A stretch of 64,000 nucleotides of DNA, from positions 1-64,000 of the forward strand of contig JANXYX010000016.1 in the NCBI GenBank assembly GCA_025408425.1. The letters are read 5' to 3'. The notes beneath the pieces were generated by a model, which saw nothing but the letters and a program-made list of their open reading frames with translations, was not told the origin of the DNA and made no database searches. Each line of letters starts with the position of its first letter. The first letter of the stretch is position 1. This document shows positions 35,492-46,800 of this stretch, piece after piece. Source of the DNA: Granulicella sp. Its GTDB lineage: Bacteria; Acidobacteriota; Terriglobia; Terriglobales; Acidobacteriaceae. The position numbers were made by a program, and so were the translations under genes.

Positions 35492-36267
35492 CCATTTCTC
35501 CAGAAGAAGTAACCCGCCATCGCGCAACCCGTTACAACAACTATCGTTCGCAGCACATTTGCATTCATCCGCCGGGCATACTGCGCTCCCACATACCCAC
35601 CTGCGCCTGCAAACACCATCGAGATCAGGCAATAGTGCCAGATAATCGCCCCGCTAAACACAAACGTCACCACTGCACTAAGGTTCGAGATGCACGCTGC
35701 CGTCACCTTCAGCGCATTCAGCTCATGCATCTTCTCCAGGCCAAACAACGCCAGCGCCGTCATAATCAGAAAGCCCGCACCCGCCCCAAAGTACCCAATG
35801 TAAAAACACACCGGCAGCAGTATCAAAAACAGTGGCAGCAGCGCCGGCTTCCTCTCCTCATGCGGCGAGTCCGACCGCGCCTTCAACCACCGCGACACCG
35901 GCCCGCTGATCCCGAACAGCAGGGAAGCCACCAACAGCAGCCATGGCACCAGGTGCAGAAACGTAATCTGCTTCGTCCGCAACAGCACCACCGCCCCACT
36001 CACTCCACCTAGAACTGAAGCGGTCAGCACCACCGGCAGCAGGTCCCATCGCAAATCCTTCCGCAGAGCGGCCACACTCGTCACCTGACCCGGCCACAAC
36101 GCCACTGTATTCGTAGCATTCGCCTGAATCGGTGGCACCCCGATCGACAGCATCGCTGGGAATGAAATAAAGGATCCCCCCCCCGCCATCGCGTTCATCA
36201 CACCGGCAATAAACGACGCTGCCACCAGCCACACAAAGTGCCAGTGCGAAATTAAGCCTGTAAGCAT
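35488..36267 (-). CDS. TauE/SafE-family anion exporter
   Basis: The 259-residue polytopic protein has about 7-8 membrane segments and the TauE start pattern: GVMNAMAGGGSFISFPAML, then IGVPPIQANATNTVALWPG. It ends in AGGYVGAQYARRM. Members export sulfite, sulfoacetate or other small anions and often sit with sulfur genes. Here the neighbours are a SemiSWEET, a DUF971 gene and an ABC ATPase. It starts 22 bases after the ABC gene stop, and its end overlaps the SemiSWEET start. Confidence 0.87.
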   Translation of the reverse strand: MLTGLISHWHFVWLVAASFIAGVMNAMAGGGSFISFPAMLSIGVPPIQANATNTVALWPGQVTSVAALRKDLRWDLLPVVLTASVLGGVSGAVVLLRTKQITFLHLVPWLLLVASLLFGISGPVSRWLKARSDSPHEERKPALLPLFLILLPVCFYIGYFGAGAGFLIMTALALFGLEKMHELNALKVTAACISNLSAVVTFVFSGAIIWHYCLISMVFAGAGGYVGAQYARRMNANVLRTIVVVTGCAMAGYFFWRNG

Positions 36268-36289
36268 TCTCTTTCATTGTAGCGACTGT

Positions 36290-37075
36290 CTAAACCGGCA
36301 TCTCCGGAGTAGCCGCAATCAACGCTCGCGTGTAATCCTCCCGCGGCTCCTCACAAACCTGCAGCACATCACCCAACTCCACCAGTCGCCCCCGCTGCAT
36401 CACCGCCACCCGGTCGCATAGATACCGCACCAACGGCATCGAGTGCGAGATAAATAGATACGTCAGTCCATACTCCCGTTGTAGATCCCGCAGCAGATTC
36501 ACCACCTGCGCCCCCACGCTGACATCCAGTGCGCTCACCGGCTCATCCAGCACCACAAACTCTGGCCTTAGCGCCAGAGCCCGCGCAATGTTGATCCTCT
36601 GCCGCTGTCCGCCGCTGAACTCATGCGGATACCGCTCCAGCGCGCTCTCATCCAGCCCCACCGTCCGCAGCATCTCATTCAACCGCACCGCCAGCCCACC
36701 CTCCGGCCGCTCCTTGTGGATCGCAAACGGCTCCGCCAATATCTCCCTCACCCGCATCCTCGGATTCAGCGCTGCATACGGATCTTGAAACACCACCTGC
36801 ATCCGCCGCCGCAGAGCTCGCATCTCACCCGCGCTCGCCCCCAGCACATCCACCCCGTCGTACCGAACCTCACCCGCTGTAGGCTCAATCAGCCGCAGCA
36901 GCATCCGCGCCACCGTGCTCTTGCCGCTGCCAGACTCCCCCACCAACCCCAGCGTCTCACCTCGCCGAATCTCAAACGAAACCCCATCCACCACCCGCGA
37001 CCGCCGTCCATCTCCGGCATACTCCTTCACCAGCCCCCGCGCCTCAACCAGCACCGTCGCATCGTTCGTCAACAT
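36290..37075 (-). CDS. ABC-transporter ATPase, OppF/DppF type
   Basis: The 261-residue ATPase has Walker [13 protein letters not shown], the ABC signature [15 protein letters not shown] and Walker [13 protein letters not shown]. It is the subtype that energises oligopeptide, dipeptide or nickel importers. The usual C-terminal oligopeptide-specific tail is short ([15 protein letters not shown]). No partner permease or binding protein lies in the window. It is the first gene of the four-gene minus-strand run and diverges from an SDR gene 38 bases away. Confidence 0.9.
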   Translation of the reverse strand: MLTNDATVLVEARGLVKEYAGDGRRSRVVDGVSFEIRRGETLGLVGESGSGKSTVARMLLRLIEPTAGEVRYDGVDVLGASAGEMRALRRRMQVVFQDPYAALNPRMRVREILAEPFAIHKERPEGGLAVRLNEMLRTVGLDESALERYPHEFSGGQRQRINIARALALRPEFVVLDEPVSALDVSVGAQVVNLLRDLQREYGLTYLFISHSMPLVRYLCDRVAVMQRGRLVELGDVLQVCEEPREDYTRALIAATPEMPV

Positions 37076-37113
37076 AGCCGGATGTTAGCATCCACGCTGG
37101 GAGCCCAACACGC

Positions 37114-37851
37114 ATGACGCCGCCGATCACCCCCATCACCCTCACCAACAAAGTAGCCCTCGTCACCGGAGCCAGCTCCGGCATCGGCCACGCCACCGCC
37201 CTCGCCCTCGCCCAGCAAGGCGCAGACCTCGTCGTCACCGCCCGCCGCGAGGACCGCCTCCGCGACCTCTGCACCCAAATCGAATCCCTCGGACGCAAAG
37301 CCGTCTACTACGCCGGAGACGCCGCCCTCGAGTCCACCGCTCACCAGGTGACCCTCCTTGCCCTCAATACCTTCGGCCACCTCGATATCCTCATCAACAA
37401 CGCCGGCATCGGCAGCTACAAGAACCTCATCGACACCTCCGCAGAAGACTACGACACCCTCATGAACGCCAACATGCGCTCCGGCTTCCTCTTCTCTCGC
37501 CACGCCGCTCCGCACATGATCGCTCAGCACGCCGGCACCATTCTCTTCATCTCCTCCGTCGCCGGCCTGCAAGGCATCGCCGGAGAGTCCGTCTACTCCG
37601 CCTCCAAATTCGCTCAGGTCGGCTTCGCTCAGGCCCTCGATGCCGAACTCCGCAAACACAACATCAAGGTCGGCGCCATCTGCCCCGGCGGCGTCAAATC
37701 CGAGTTCGGTCTCGGCAGAGGCCGAACCGAAGAATTCATCCGCAACTCCCACATGATGGACCCCGCAGAAGTCGCCACCGCCATCGTCTTCGCCTGCCTC
37801 CAACCCCCCAACGTCCGCATCCCCCAACTCACCGTCCGCCACATGGGCTAA
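37114..37851 (+). CDS. SDR oxidoreductase, classical
   Basis: The 245-residue short-chain dehydrogenase has TGASSGIG (cofactor), DILINNAGIGS (structural), ISSVAGLQG (catalytic Ser) and YSASKFAQVG (Tyr, Lys). RREDR after the second strand favours NADP. It is divergently transcribed from the ABC gene with a 38-base gap. Substrate not predictable. Confidence 0.85.
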   Translation: MTPPITPITLTNKVALVTGASSGIGHATALALAQQGADLVVTARREDRLRDLCTQIESLGRKAVYYAGDAALESTAHQVTLLALNTFGHLDILINNAGIGSYKNLIDTSAEDYDTLMNANMRSGFLFSRHAAPHMIAQHAGTILFISSVAGLQGIAGESVYSASKFAQVGFAQALDAELRKHNIKVGAICPGGVKSEFGLGRGRTEEFIRNSHMMDPAEVATAIVFACLQPPNVRIPQLTVRHMG

Positions 37852-37923
37852 CCCTACGTGTTGGTTGAAAAGCACCTAAGTGTGACAGACCGGCAGTAAA
37901 AACCTGAAGGAGGCTCAAATAGG

Positions 37924-37939
37924 AGTGATTTCCATCACT
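37924..37939. promoter_or_regulatory. FNR/CRP-like palindrome upstream of the rubrerythrin gene
   Basis: AGTGAT-N4-ATCACT is a perfect 6+6 palindrome in the layout of FNR/CRP-family sites. It lies 76 bases before the rubrerythrin start. The match to the FNR consensus (TTGAT-N4-ATCAA) is partial. Inference only. Confidence 0.4.
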
Positions 37940-38015
37940 TTCTCCCGAAGATAAATCGACTAACGTATCTCTGCAGTAGGTGCGATTCGTACTTCGATTC
38001 TTATTCGGAGAAAAC

Positions 38016-38507
38016 ATGAAACTCAAAATCATATTTACTGCGGTAGCGCTCGCAATCATCTTCTTCACGATCGGACATATTACAGCCCAAAGCGAAAAAA
38101 GAATGAGCGAGAAGACGATGGAGAATCTATCCACTGCGATGCACGGAGAAGCATTTGCCTATGCGAAGTATCTGCTGTTTGCACAGCACGCTCGTCGAGG
38201 TGGAGACAAAGAACTCGCCGACATGCTGGAGAAAACGGCAAAAACAGAACGCTTCGAGCACTTTGCAGAAGAGGCAAAGCTGGCTGGATTGGTGAGTTCA
38301 GACTCGGCTAATTTGAAGGACGCCATCAAGGGAGAGTCCTACGAAGCCGAGACCATGTATCGCGAATTCTCACAGCAGGCGGAGCAGGCAGGGGACCATC
38401 AAGCGGCCCAACGCTTTGAAGAAATCCGGCTGGATGAGATGAAGCATCGCGATGCCTTCGCTGCGGCACTCCACAACCTGGAAAAAAAACAGACCGGCAG
38501 CCACTAA
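38016..38507 (+). CDS. exported rubrerythrin-family diiron protein
   Basis: The 163-residue protein starts with a signal sequence or membrane anchor (LKIIFTAVALAIIFFTIG) and then a four-helix ferritin-like domain. Metal-binding Glu/His are placed in MHGEAFAYAKY, KTERFEHFAEEA, GESYEAETMYREF and RLDEMKHRDAF. There is no C-terminal rubredoxin domain. Rubrerythrins reduce hydrogen peroxide using a diiron centre, so an exported version would act outside the cytoplasm. ATG 38016 has CGGAGAAA just upstream. The next gene encodes a haem-binding protein, suggesting a shared redox role. Confidence 0.85.
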   Translation: MKLKIIFTAVALAIIFFTIGHITAQSEKRMSEKTMENLSTAMHGEAFAYAKYLLFAQHARRGGDKELADMLEKTAKTERFEHFAEEAKLAGLVSSDSANLKDAIKGESYEAETMYREFSQQAEQAGDHQAAQRFEEIRLDEMKHRDAFAAALHNLEKKQTGSH

Positions 38508-38543
38508 CACGCAATAGTCATTCGAGCTCTGCAAGGTGGCCCT

Positions 38544-38996
38544 ATGCGGACATGGTGGAAACGGATTATCCTCGGTGGTGTAGCGGTCTTGGCCATAAGC
38601 CAGTTGGCAAGGCCATCACGCGTCAACCCTCCAGTTACGGCAGCGCATACCATCGATGCAGTGTTGACCGTCAATCCGGAAGTGGCCGCCACATTCAAGC
38701 GGTCCTGCAATGACTGCCATTCGAACCTGACCGTCTGGCCCTGGTACAGCAATATTGCCCCAGTCTCTTGGCTGTTAGCTTACGATGCACGCCGCGGCCG
38801 GACTGCCTTAAACTTCTCTGAGTGGACAACTTACTCCGATAAGGAGCAGCAGGATAAATTGAAAGAAATTTGCTCTGAGGTATCAGACAAAGAAATGCCC
38901 GGCATTCCCTATACCCTGCTACATCCAGAGGCGAAATTGACAGACGCAGATACAGGATTTATCTGTGCATGGACAAAAAGCATGCAGCCCAAGTAA
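38544..38996 (+). CDS. exported haem-binding protein (CxxCH)
   Basis: The 150-residue protein has an N-terminal membrane segment (about residues 8-20). A c-type haem site CNDCH lies in FKRSCNDCHSNLTVWPWYSN, followed by WLLAYDARRGR. This is the pattern of the Haem_bd family (pfam14376). A late FICAWTKSMQ may help hold the haem. It probably transfers electrons in the periplasm. It lies 36 bases after the rubrerythrin gene and may donate electrons to it. Its TAA stop lies inside a 33-bp palindrome. Confidence 0.85.
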   Translation: MRTWWKRIILGGVAVLAISQLARPSRVNPPVTAAHTIDAVLTVNPEVAATFKRSCNDCHSNLTVWPWYSNIAPVSWLLAYDARRGRTALNFSEWTTYSDKEQQDKLKEICSEVSDKEMPGIPYTLLHPEAKLTDADTGFICAWTKSMQPK

Positions 38997-39016
38997 TCAG
39001 TGATTACTTGGGCTGC
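38984..39016. terminator. 33-bp perfect palindrome, bidirectional terminator
   Basis: Two 16-base arms (GCAGCCCAAGTAATCA and its exact complement) flank one base. The structure sits between convergent genes and includes the stop codon of the haem-binding gene. On the minus strand a TTTTT run follows after a few bases, so it should terminate gyrB. On the plus strand the T-run is missing. Confidence 0.75.
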
Positions 39017-39032
39017 TCTCAATGAAAACTGC

Positions 39033-42009
<2,977 letters not shown>

Positions 42010-42288
42010 ATGAAGCTCAATCGTCTACTGATAGTGTCCCTCCTCTCCACCTCGCTGCTATCCACGTCAGCCTTTGCCAGTGAGAGCGGAAAAGGCCTCA
42101 TCTCCGGTGCCCAGCACCACACCGATCGCGAGCAGGAACGAGAGAAGGACTCTCATCACGACTCGCGTGAAAATCACGACAGGAATTCCAGCCGCGACCA
42201 ATCCACCAGCCACAGCTGCACCGGTAGTTCCAGCTCCTCCACCGGCGGCAGTACCTCCGGTACCACCAATCCCCCCGTTTACAAATAA
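42010..42288 (+). CDS. small secreted, low-complexity protein
   Basis: The 92-residue protein has a clear signal peptide (LLIVSLLSTSLLSTSAFAS). A short charged, His/Asp/Glu/Arg-rich part (HHTDREQEREKDSHHDSREN) and a Ser/Thr/Gly tail with one Cys follow. AAAGGGG precedes the ATG at good spacing. No known domain. The composition suggests a disordered extracytoplasmic peptide, perhaps metal-binding through His and Asp. A strong hairpin follows the stop. Confidence 0.65.
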   Translation: MKLNRLLIVSLLSTSLLSTSAFASESGKGLISGAQHHTDREQEREKDSHHDSRENHDRNSSRDQSTSHSCTGSSSSSTGGSTSGTTNPPVYK

Positions 42289-42307
42289 CCCAACAAACTC
42301 CTCCCCA

Positions 42308-42340
42308 GCACCTATCCTCCGCAAACCGGAGGATAGGTGC
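42308..42340. terminator. hairpin after the small secreted protein gene
   Basis: GCACCTATCCTCCG and CGGAGGATAGGTGC form a perfect 14-bp stem with a 5-base loop, 20 bases after the stop codon. No T-run follows. Placement supports a terminator for the small gene. Confidence 0.6.
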
Positions 42341-42461
42341 CCACCTCATCCATCCCATAACTCATTTCCCTGCAATGCTTTGCCGCAAACCTAGCCCCGC
42401 GCCTCCGTGGTCCAGCGCCCATCTCTCCGCGGGAAAGCCCCATCCAGCCCAAACATGCCGC

Positions 42462-42488
42462 TGTAAATCCACCCGCCTCGTATATACT
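42462..42488 (+). promoter_or_regulatory. weak candidate promoter for rpmI-rplT
   Basis: TATACT (42483-42488) with TGTAAA 15 bases upstream lies about 40 bases before rpmI. Spacing is short. It is the best promoter-like match in the gap, which matters because no infC precedes rpmI. Confidence 0.3.
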
Positions 42489-42526
42489 CGATTAGTTGTC
42501 AGAAACACCATCCGTTAGGAACACCA

Positions 42527-42724
42527 ATGCCAAAGTTGAAGACACACAGCGGTGCCTCAAAGCGCTTCACCAAGACCGGTACCGGCAAATTCAAGCGCGG
42601 ACATTCCAAGATGCGCCACATCCTGACCTCGAAGGCCACCAAAACCAAGCGCAAGCTCGGCGGTTCGGCTCTCATCTCAGATGCGGATCACTACAATGTC
42701 TCCCGCATGCTCCCCTACGCCTAG
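42527..42724 (+). CDS. rpmI: 50S ribosomal protein L35
   Basis: The 65-residue basic protein [20 protein letters not shown] is L35, with [12 protein letters not shown] and a C-terminal MLPYA. It is assembled into the large ribosomal subunit. rplT follows after 205 bases, but infC, which commonly precedes rpmI, is absent from this window. Confidence 0.96.
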   Translation: MPKLKTHSGASKRFTKTGTGKFKRGHSKMRHILTSKATKTKRKLGGSALISDADHYNVSRMLPYA

Positions 42725-42929
42725 ATCAAGACCGTAAAAAGTCTTTAGTCCCAGGTAATGAAGGAAAGTTTTTCAAGTCGAGCCGCTCTCAACAGCAAAG
42801 GGTCAGTCAAAGCGTTCACGACCCCTGGATTTGCGTTAGCGAATCCACAGAGACTTGAAGTTGCATAGCGAGTGAAGAGGACACCTTTCCTCCAGCCGCT
42901 TAAACGCAGTACGCAAAAGGAGAAGTACG

Positions 42930-43319
42930 ATGCCCCGTGTAAAACGGAGTACTAAACGCAATGATCGCCGCAAAAAGATCCTCAAGCGCGCGAGTGGTTA
43001 CTTCCTCACAAAATCCAAGCTCTACCAGGCCGCTCAGGAAGCCGTCGAGCGCGGACTCATGTTCGCCTATACCGGCCGCAAACAGAAGAAGCGTCAGTAC
43101 CGCGCCCTCTGGATCGCCCGTATCAACGCTGCCTGCCGCCTCAACGGTATGAGCTATTCCACCTTCATGAACGGGCTCAAGCTCGCCGGTAACGGTCTCG
43201 ATCGCAAGGTCCTCGCTGACATCGCTGTCAACGACGCCGCAGGATTCACCACCCTTACCGTCCTCGCCAAGACCTCTCGCGTCTCCGCGAAGGCCACACG
43301 CGAGCAGGCTGCAGCTTAG
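42930..43319 (+). CDS. rplT: 50S ribosomal protein L20
   Basis: The 129-residue L20 starts [20 protein letters not shown] and has [20 protein letters not shown], the typical 23S-binding core. It is needed for early large-subunit assembly and often represses its own operon by binding its mRNA. The 205-base gap between rpmI and rplT could hold such a site, but I cannot recognise one. AAAAGGAG precedes the ATG. A strong intrinsic terminator follows. Confidence 0.97.
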   Translation: MPRVKRSTKRNDRRKKILKRASGYFLTKSKLYQAAQEAVERGLMFAYTGRKQKKRQYRALWIARINAACRLNGMSYSTFMNGLKLAGNGLDRKVLADIAVNDAAGFTTLTVLAKTSRVSAKATREQAAA

Positions 43320-43343
43320 TCAACTCGCAATCGCTTCACCCAG

Positions 43344-43380
43344 CAGGCACGGCTTTTCGCCGTGCCTGTTTGTTTTGTCT
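43344..43380 (+). terminator. rho-independent terminator after rplT
   Basis: CAGGCACGGC and GCCGTGCCTG form a perfect 10-bp stem with loop TTTTC, followed by TTTGTTTTGTC. It lies 24 bases after the rplT stop. Confidence 0.88.
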
Positions 43381-43416
43381 TCCATCTGCGCCTAAGCCCC
43401 CGCGACAAAGTATCCT

Positions 43417-44784
43417 ATGACTATGCCTGAGCCACATCACCCGAAGGACGCCAACGCCCCCTCTCCGGCACCCTTCGAATCCTGGGGCCGCTACCCGTCC
43501 TACGACGCAAAAATCACCCCTCTCCATTGGCAGACTGACTATCAGCCAGCCATCGCCGGCCTGCACAACGGTGCGCTCCCCGTCGGAATGGGACGCAGCT
43601 ACGGAGACTCCTGCCTCCTCAAGGACGGCAACCTCCTCGTTACCACCGGCATGAACCGCCTGCTCGCCTTCGATCCCGAAACTGGCCTTCTCACTGCCGA
43701 AGCAGGCATCACCCTCGCCCAGATCCTCGACTTCGCCGTCCCCCGCGGCTTCTTCCTCCCCGTCACCCCCGGCACCAAGTACGTCACTCTCGGCGGAGCC
43801 ATCGCCAACGACATCCACGGCAAGAACCACCACGTCGCCGGAACCTTCGGCTGCCACATCGCCCAGTTCGAACTCGTTCGCTCCGACGGAACCCGTCGCC
43901 TCTGCTCCCCCACCGAGAACCCTGACTGGTTCGCCGCTACCATCGGCGGCCTCGGCATCACAGGCTTCATCCCCTGGGCCACCCTCCGCCTCCGCCCCAT
44001 CGTCTCCCGCAAGATCGAGTACGAGGGCATCCAGTTCCACGGCATCGACGAGTTCCTCGACCTCACCACCCAGAGCCAGAACATCGAGTACACCGTCAGC
44101 TGGGTCGACTGCGCCTCCACCGGCAAGAACTTCGCCCGTGGCATCTTCATGCAGGGCGACCACTCCTCCCGGCCCGACATTCTCAAACCCTCTCCCGCTC
44201 CCAAACTCGTCTTCCCCTTCGAGGCCCCCGGCTATGCGCTCAACCACGCCACCGTCAGCCTCTTCAACACCCTCTATTTTCATAAGCAGATTCACAAACG
44301 CGTCGTCGCCCTGCAGGACTACGAGCCCTTCTTCTATCCCCTCGACAAAGTCCTCCACTGGAACCGCTTGTACGGCAAATCCGGCCTCCTCCAGTTCCAG
44401 TACAGCATCCCCTGGGAGCACGCCCGCGAAGGCACCATCGCCATCCTCCACGAGGTCGCAAAATCCGGCATCGCCAGCTTCCTCGCCGTCCTCAAGGTCT
44501 TCGGCGACATCCCCTCCCCCGGTCTTATGAGCTTTCCCAAGCCCGGCATCACCCTTGCCCTCGACTTTCCCATCAAGCCTGACAAGAGCTTCCCACTCTT
44601 TCAGCGCCTCGCCGACATGACCCGCGAGTTCGGCGGCCGCCTCTATCCCGCCAAAGACGCCGCCATGACTGCCTCCCAGTTCCAGACCTTCTATCCCCAG
44701 TGGCAGCAGTTCGCCCGCTATAAGGACCCACTCCTCACCTCCAGCTTCTGGGAGCGCGTCACCGGAGACAAGCTAAATTTATGA
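43417..44784 (+). CDS. FAD-dependent oxidoreductase, DprE1-like
   Basis: The 455-residue VAO-type flavoenzyme resembles DprE1, the oxidase half of the epimerase that makes decaprenyl-phosphoryl-arabinose in mycobacteria. The FAD-binding N-terminal half has VGMGRSYGDSCLL, then TLGGAIANDIHGKNHH and GTFGCHIAQFELV. The C-terminal substrate domain ends with YPAKDAAMTASQFQ. ATG 43423 (MPEPHHP) is an alternative start. Its stop overlaps the next gene by four bases (ATGA), and that gene encodes a DprE2-like SDR. Other sugar oxidases share this fold, so the exact substrate is inference. Confidence 0.82.
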   Translation: MTMPEPHHPKDANAPSPAPFESWGRYPSYDAKITPLHWQTDYQPAIAGLHNGALPVGMGRSYGDSCLLKDGNLLVTTGMNRLLAFDPETGLLTAEAGITLAQILDFAVPRGFFLPVTPGTKYVTLGGAIANDIHGKNHHVAGTFGCHIAQFELVRSDGTRRLCSPTENPDWFAATIGGLGITGFIPWATLRLRPIVSRKIEYEGIQFHGIDEFLDLTTQSQNIEYTVSWVDCASTGKNFARGIFMQGDHSSRPDILKPSPAPKLVFPFEAPGYALNHATVSLFNTLYFHKQIHKRVVALQDYEPFFYPLDKVLHWNRLYGKSGLLQFQYSIPWEHAREGTIAILHEVAKSGIASFLAVLKVFGDIPSPGLMSFPKPGITLALDFPIKPDKSFPLFQRLADMTREFGGRLYPAKDAAMTASQFQTFYPQWQQFARYKDPLLTSSFWERVTGDKLNL

Positions 44785-45542
44785 GCCAGACCGACAGCAC
44801 GACCCCACGCAAGATCCTTGTCCTCGGAGCCACCTCCGGCATCGCTGAAGCCACCTGCCGCATCTGGGCCGCTCAAGGCGCAAGCCTCTTCCTCGTGGCC
44901 CGCAATGCGGAGAAGCTAGCCGCCGTCGCCGCCGATCTTCGCGTCCGCGGCGCCAGCTACGTCGACACCGCCGTCGCCGATCTCGACGACACCGACCAGC
45001 ACCCAGCGCTCCTCGCCCACGCCATCAACTCCCTCACCGGCATGGACATCGCTTACCTCGCCCACGGCATCCTTGGCGACCAGCCTCAGGCCGAGCAGGA
45101 CTTCAACACCGCCGCACAGATCATCTACACCAACTTCATGGCGCCCGTCTCACTCCTCACCTGGCTCGCCAATTTCTGCGTCCAGCGCCATGCCGGCACT
45201 CTCGCCGTCATCTCCTCCGTCGCCGGAGACCGTGGCCGCAAATCCAACTACCTCTACGGCTCCTCCAAAGCTGGCCTCTCAGCCTTCCTCCAGGGCCTCC
45301 GCAACCGCGTCGACCGCGAGGGCGTCACCGTCCTCACCATCAAGCCCGGCCCAGTCAAAACAGCCATGACCTCAGGCATGCCCAAAAGCGATAAATTCGC
45401 CGACGTCGATCAGGTCGCCAAATCCATCGTCGCCGCCATCGATAAGCGCCGCGACATTCTCTACGTCCCCTTCATCTGGCAACCCATCATGTGCGTCATC
45501 CGCCACATCCCAGAGAGCATCTTCAAGAAACTCAATCTCTGA
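44781..45542 (+). CDS. SDR oxidoreductase, DprE2-like
   Basis: The 253-residue SDR has LGATSGIAEATCR in place of the usual TGxxxGIG, a typical DprE2-like variation, then ISSVAGDRGRKSNYLYGSSK with the catalytic Ser, Tyr and Lys. DprE2 reduces the keto intermediate made by DprE1 to the arabinose form. The direct four-base overlap with the DprE1-like gene supports that partnership. It is convergent with the transglutaminase gene. A stem-loop at 45617-45649 separates them. Confidence 0.82.
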   Translation: MSQTDSTTPRKILVLGATSGIAEATCRIWAAQGASLFLVARNAEKLAAVAADLRVRGASYVDTAVADLDDTDQHPALLAHAINSLTGMDIAYLAHGILGDQPQAEQDFNTAAQIIYTNFMAPVSLLTWLANFCVQRHAGTLAVISSVAGDRGRKSNYLYGSSKAGLSAFLQGLRNRVDREGVTVLTIKPGPVKTAMTSGMPKSDKFADVDQVAKSIVAAIDKRRDILYVPFIWQPIMCVIRHIPESIFKKLNL

Positions 45543-45616
45543 GTTCCCCACCGAAATCCCAAAATCGTATTCGCAGTTGCCGATTCTTCTCCAACCCCTC
45601 ACAATCCCTCGGGTGC

Positions 45617-45649
45617 CCCATCCATCGCAGCATCACCGCGATGGGTGGG
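45617..45649. terminator. stem-loop between convergent dprE2-like and transglutaminase genes
   Basis: CCCATCCATCGC pairs with GCGATGGGTGGG over 12 positions with one G-U wobble. It lies 74 bases after the SDR gene stop. No clear T-run. Confidence 0.45.
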
Positions 45650-45752
45650 AATCGACACCTCTCCCCGCACCAGCCTTTGCCGTTGCCTGTTCCTGATCCG
45701 TGTCTATCCCCGCGATCCGTAGTTGATCGCCGTCTGTCCGCACTGACACCCT

Positions 45753-46760
45753 CTAAATCTTTGGCAAAAAAATCGCCTGCTGCTGCTGCGCCATCTGCTG
45801 CTGCCGCGTCGGCACAGGGGCCTGCTCCGGCAACTGAGTAGCCTTCTCCACCAATATCGACCAGTCTTCCGGCACCGGTAGCTCCTGATCGAGCTGGGGT
45901 GTCCCCACACTCGGCGTCACTCGAACAGCAACCGTCAGTTCGCTCGCGGCCCGTCCGCGAAAGATTCCATGCGTTGGCGGAACATCCGCATAATCCCGTC
46001 CAATCGCTGTCCGAATATGCCGGTCTCCAGCCACCAGCCAGTTCGTCGGATCGAATCCCACCCATCCCAGCCCCGGAATCAGCGCTTCAACCCACGCATG
46101 CGTCGCAGAGTGCGCCGACCGGTCCGTATCGCTTTCCCCATGGAATAGATATCCGCTCACGTAACGGCACGGAATCTGCAGCTTCCACCGCACCAGCGCA
46201 GTCATGATGTGTGCAAAGTCCTGGCACACACCTTTCCGAGACCCCAGCGCAACATCGATCGGAGAATCCACCTTCGTCGACTTCGGAACGTAGTCAAAAT
46301 ACTCATATATCTGCCGATTCAATCGGTTCAGCGCCATCAGCGGATCATCCCGCCGCCGCACATCAAACTTCTTCGCCAAATCCTCCAGCGCCGGCGTTGG
46401 TTCGGTAAACTCGCTGGGAAACAGCATCTCCCAGTAGTCGCCCTGCTCCACTATATCGTCCAGATCACCCCATGCCTCTGGCGTCAGAAACGCAGGAATC
46501 TCAGCCGAAGGCTTCACTTCTACCAGAGACTCCGCAACAATCACCAACTGCCCATGTTGACCCGGAATATCAAAGTGATGCACATGGTTTGCCAGGTGGT
46601 CCCGATAGCTGAACACCCTGCACCGCGGGCTTACCGACAAGTGAAAAGTCAGGCAGCGCTGATTCTGATCGCTCCGCGGATGCATCCGCGTCTCCAGCAT
46701 GCTCTCGCTCACAGCGTTGCTGTACAAAAACTTCGTCAAGTGGCGAATCGAGTAGTACAT
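45753..46760 (-). CDS. transglutaminase-like protein
   Basis: The 335-residue protein has a bacterial transglutaminase N-terminal beta domain (about residues 1-150) and a transglutaminase/protease-like core. Its catalytic triad is plausible: Cys in RKGVCQDFAHIM, His in SATHAWVEALI and Asp in VGFDPTNW. Such proteins may form or cut isopeptide bonds. A Gln-rich tail (TRQQQMAQQQQAIF) follows. It is the last gene of a three-gene unit with alpha-E and ATP-grasp genes, a combination predicted to make or modify peptides or glutamate-like chains. Confidence 0.88.
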   Translation of the reverse strand: MYYSIRHLTKFLYSNAVSESMLETRMHPRSDQNQRCLTFHLSVSPRCRVFSYRDHLANHVHHFDIPGQHGQLVIVAESLVEVKPSAEIPAFLTPEAWGDLDDIVEQGDYWEMLFPSEFTEPTPALEDLAKKFDVRRRDDPLMALNRLNRQIYEYFDYVPKSTKVDSPIDVALGSRKGVCQDFAHIMTALVRWKLQIPCRYVSGYLFHGESDTDRSAHSATHAWVEALIPGLGWVGFDPTNWLVAGDRHIRTAIGRDYADVPPTHGIFRGRAASELTVAVRVTPSVGTPQLDQELPVPEDWSILVEKATQLPEQAPVPTRQQQMAQQQQAIFLPKI

Positions 46761-46800
46761 CTCAGCCTCTTATCTACAACGGTAGAAAAATTGACGCCCG

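Noticed and set aside
43336-44451. 371-residue minus-strand frame opposite the DprE1-like gene
   Set aside because: Mirror of a real flavoenzyme gene, with no ribosome binding site or domain.
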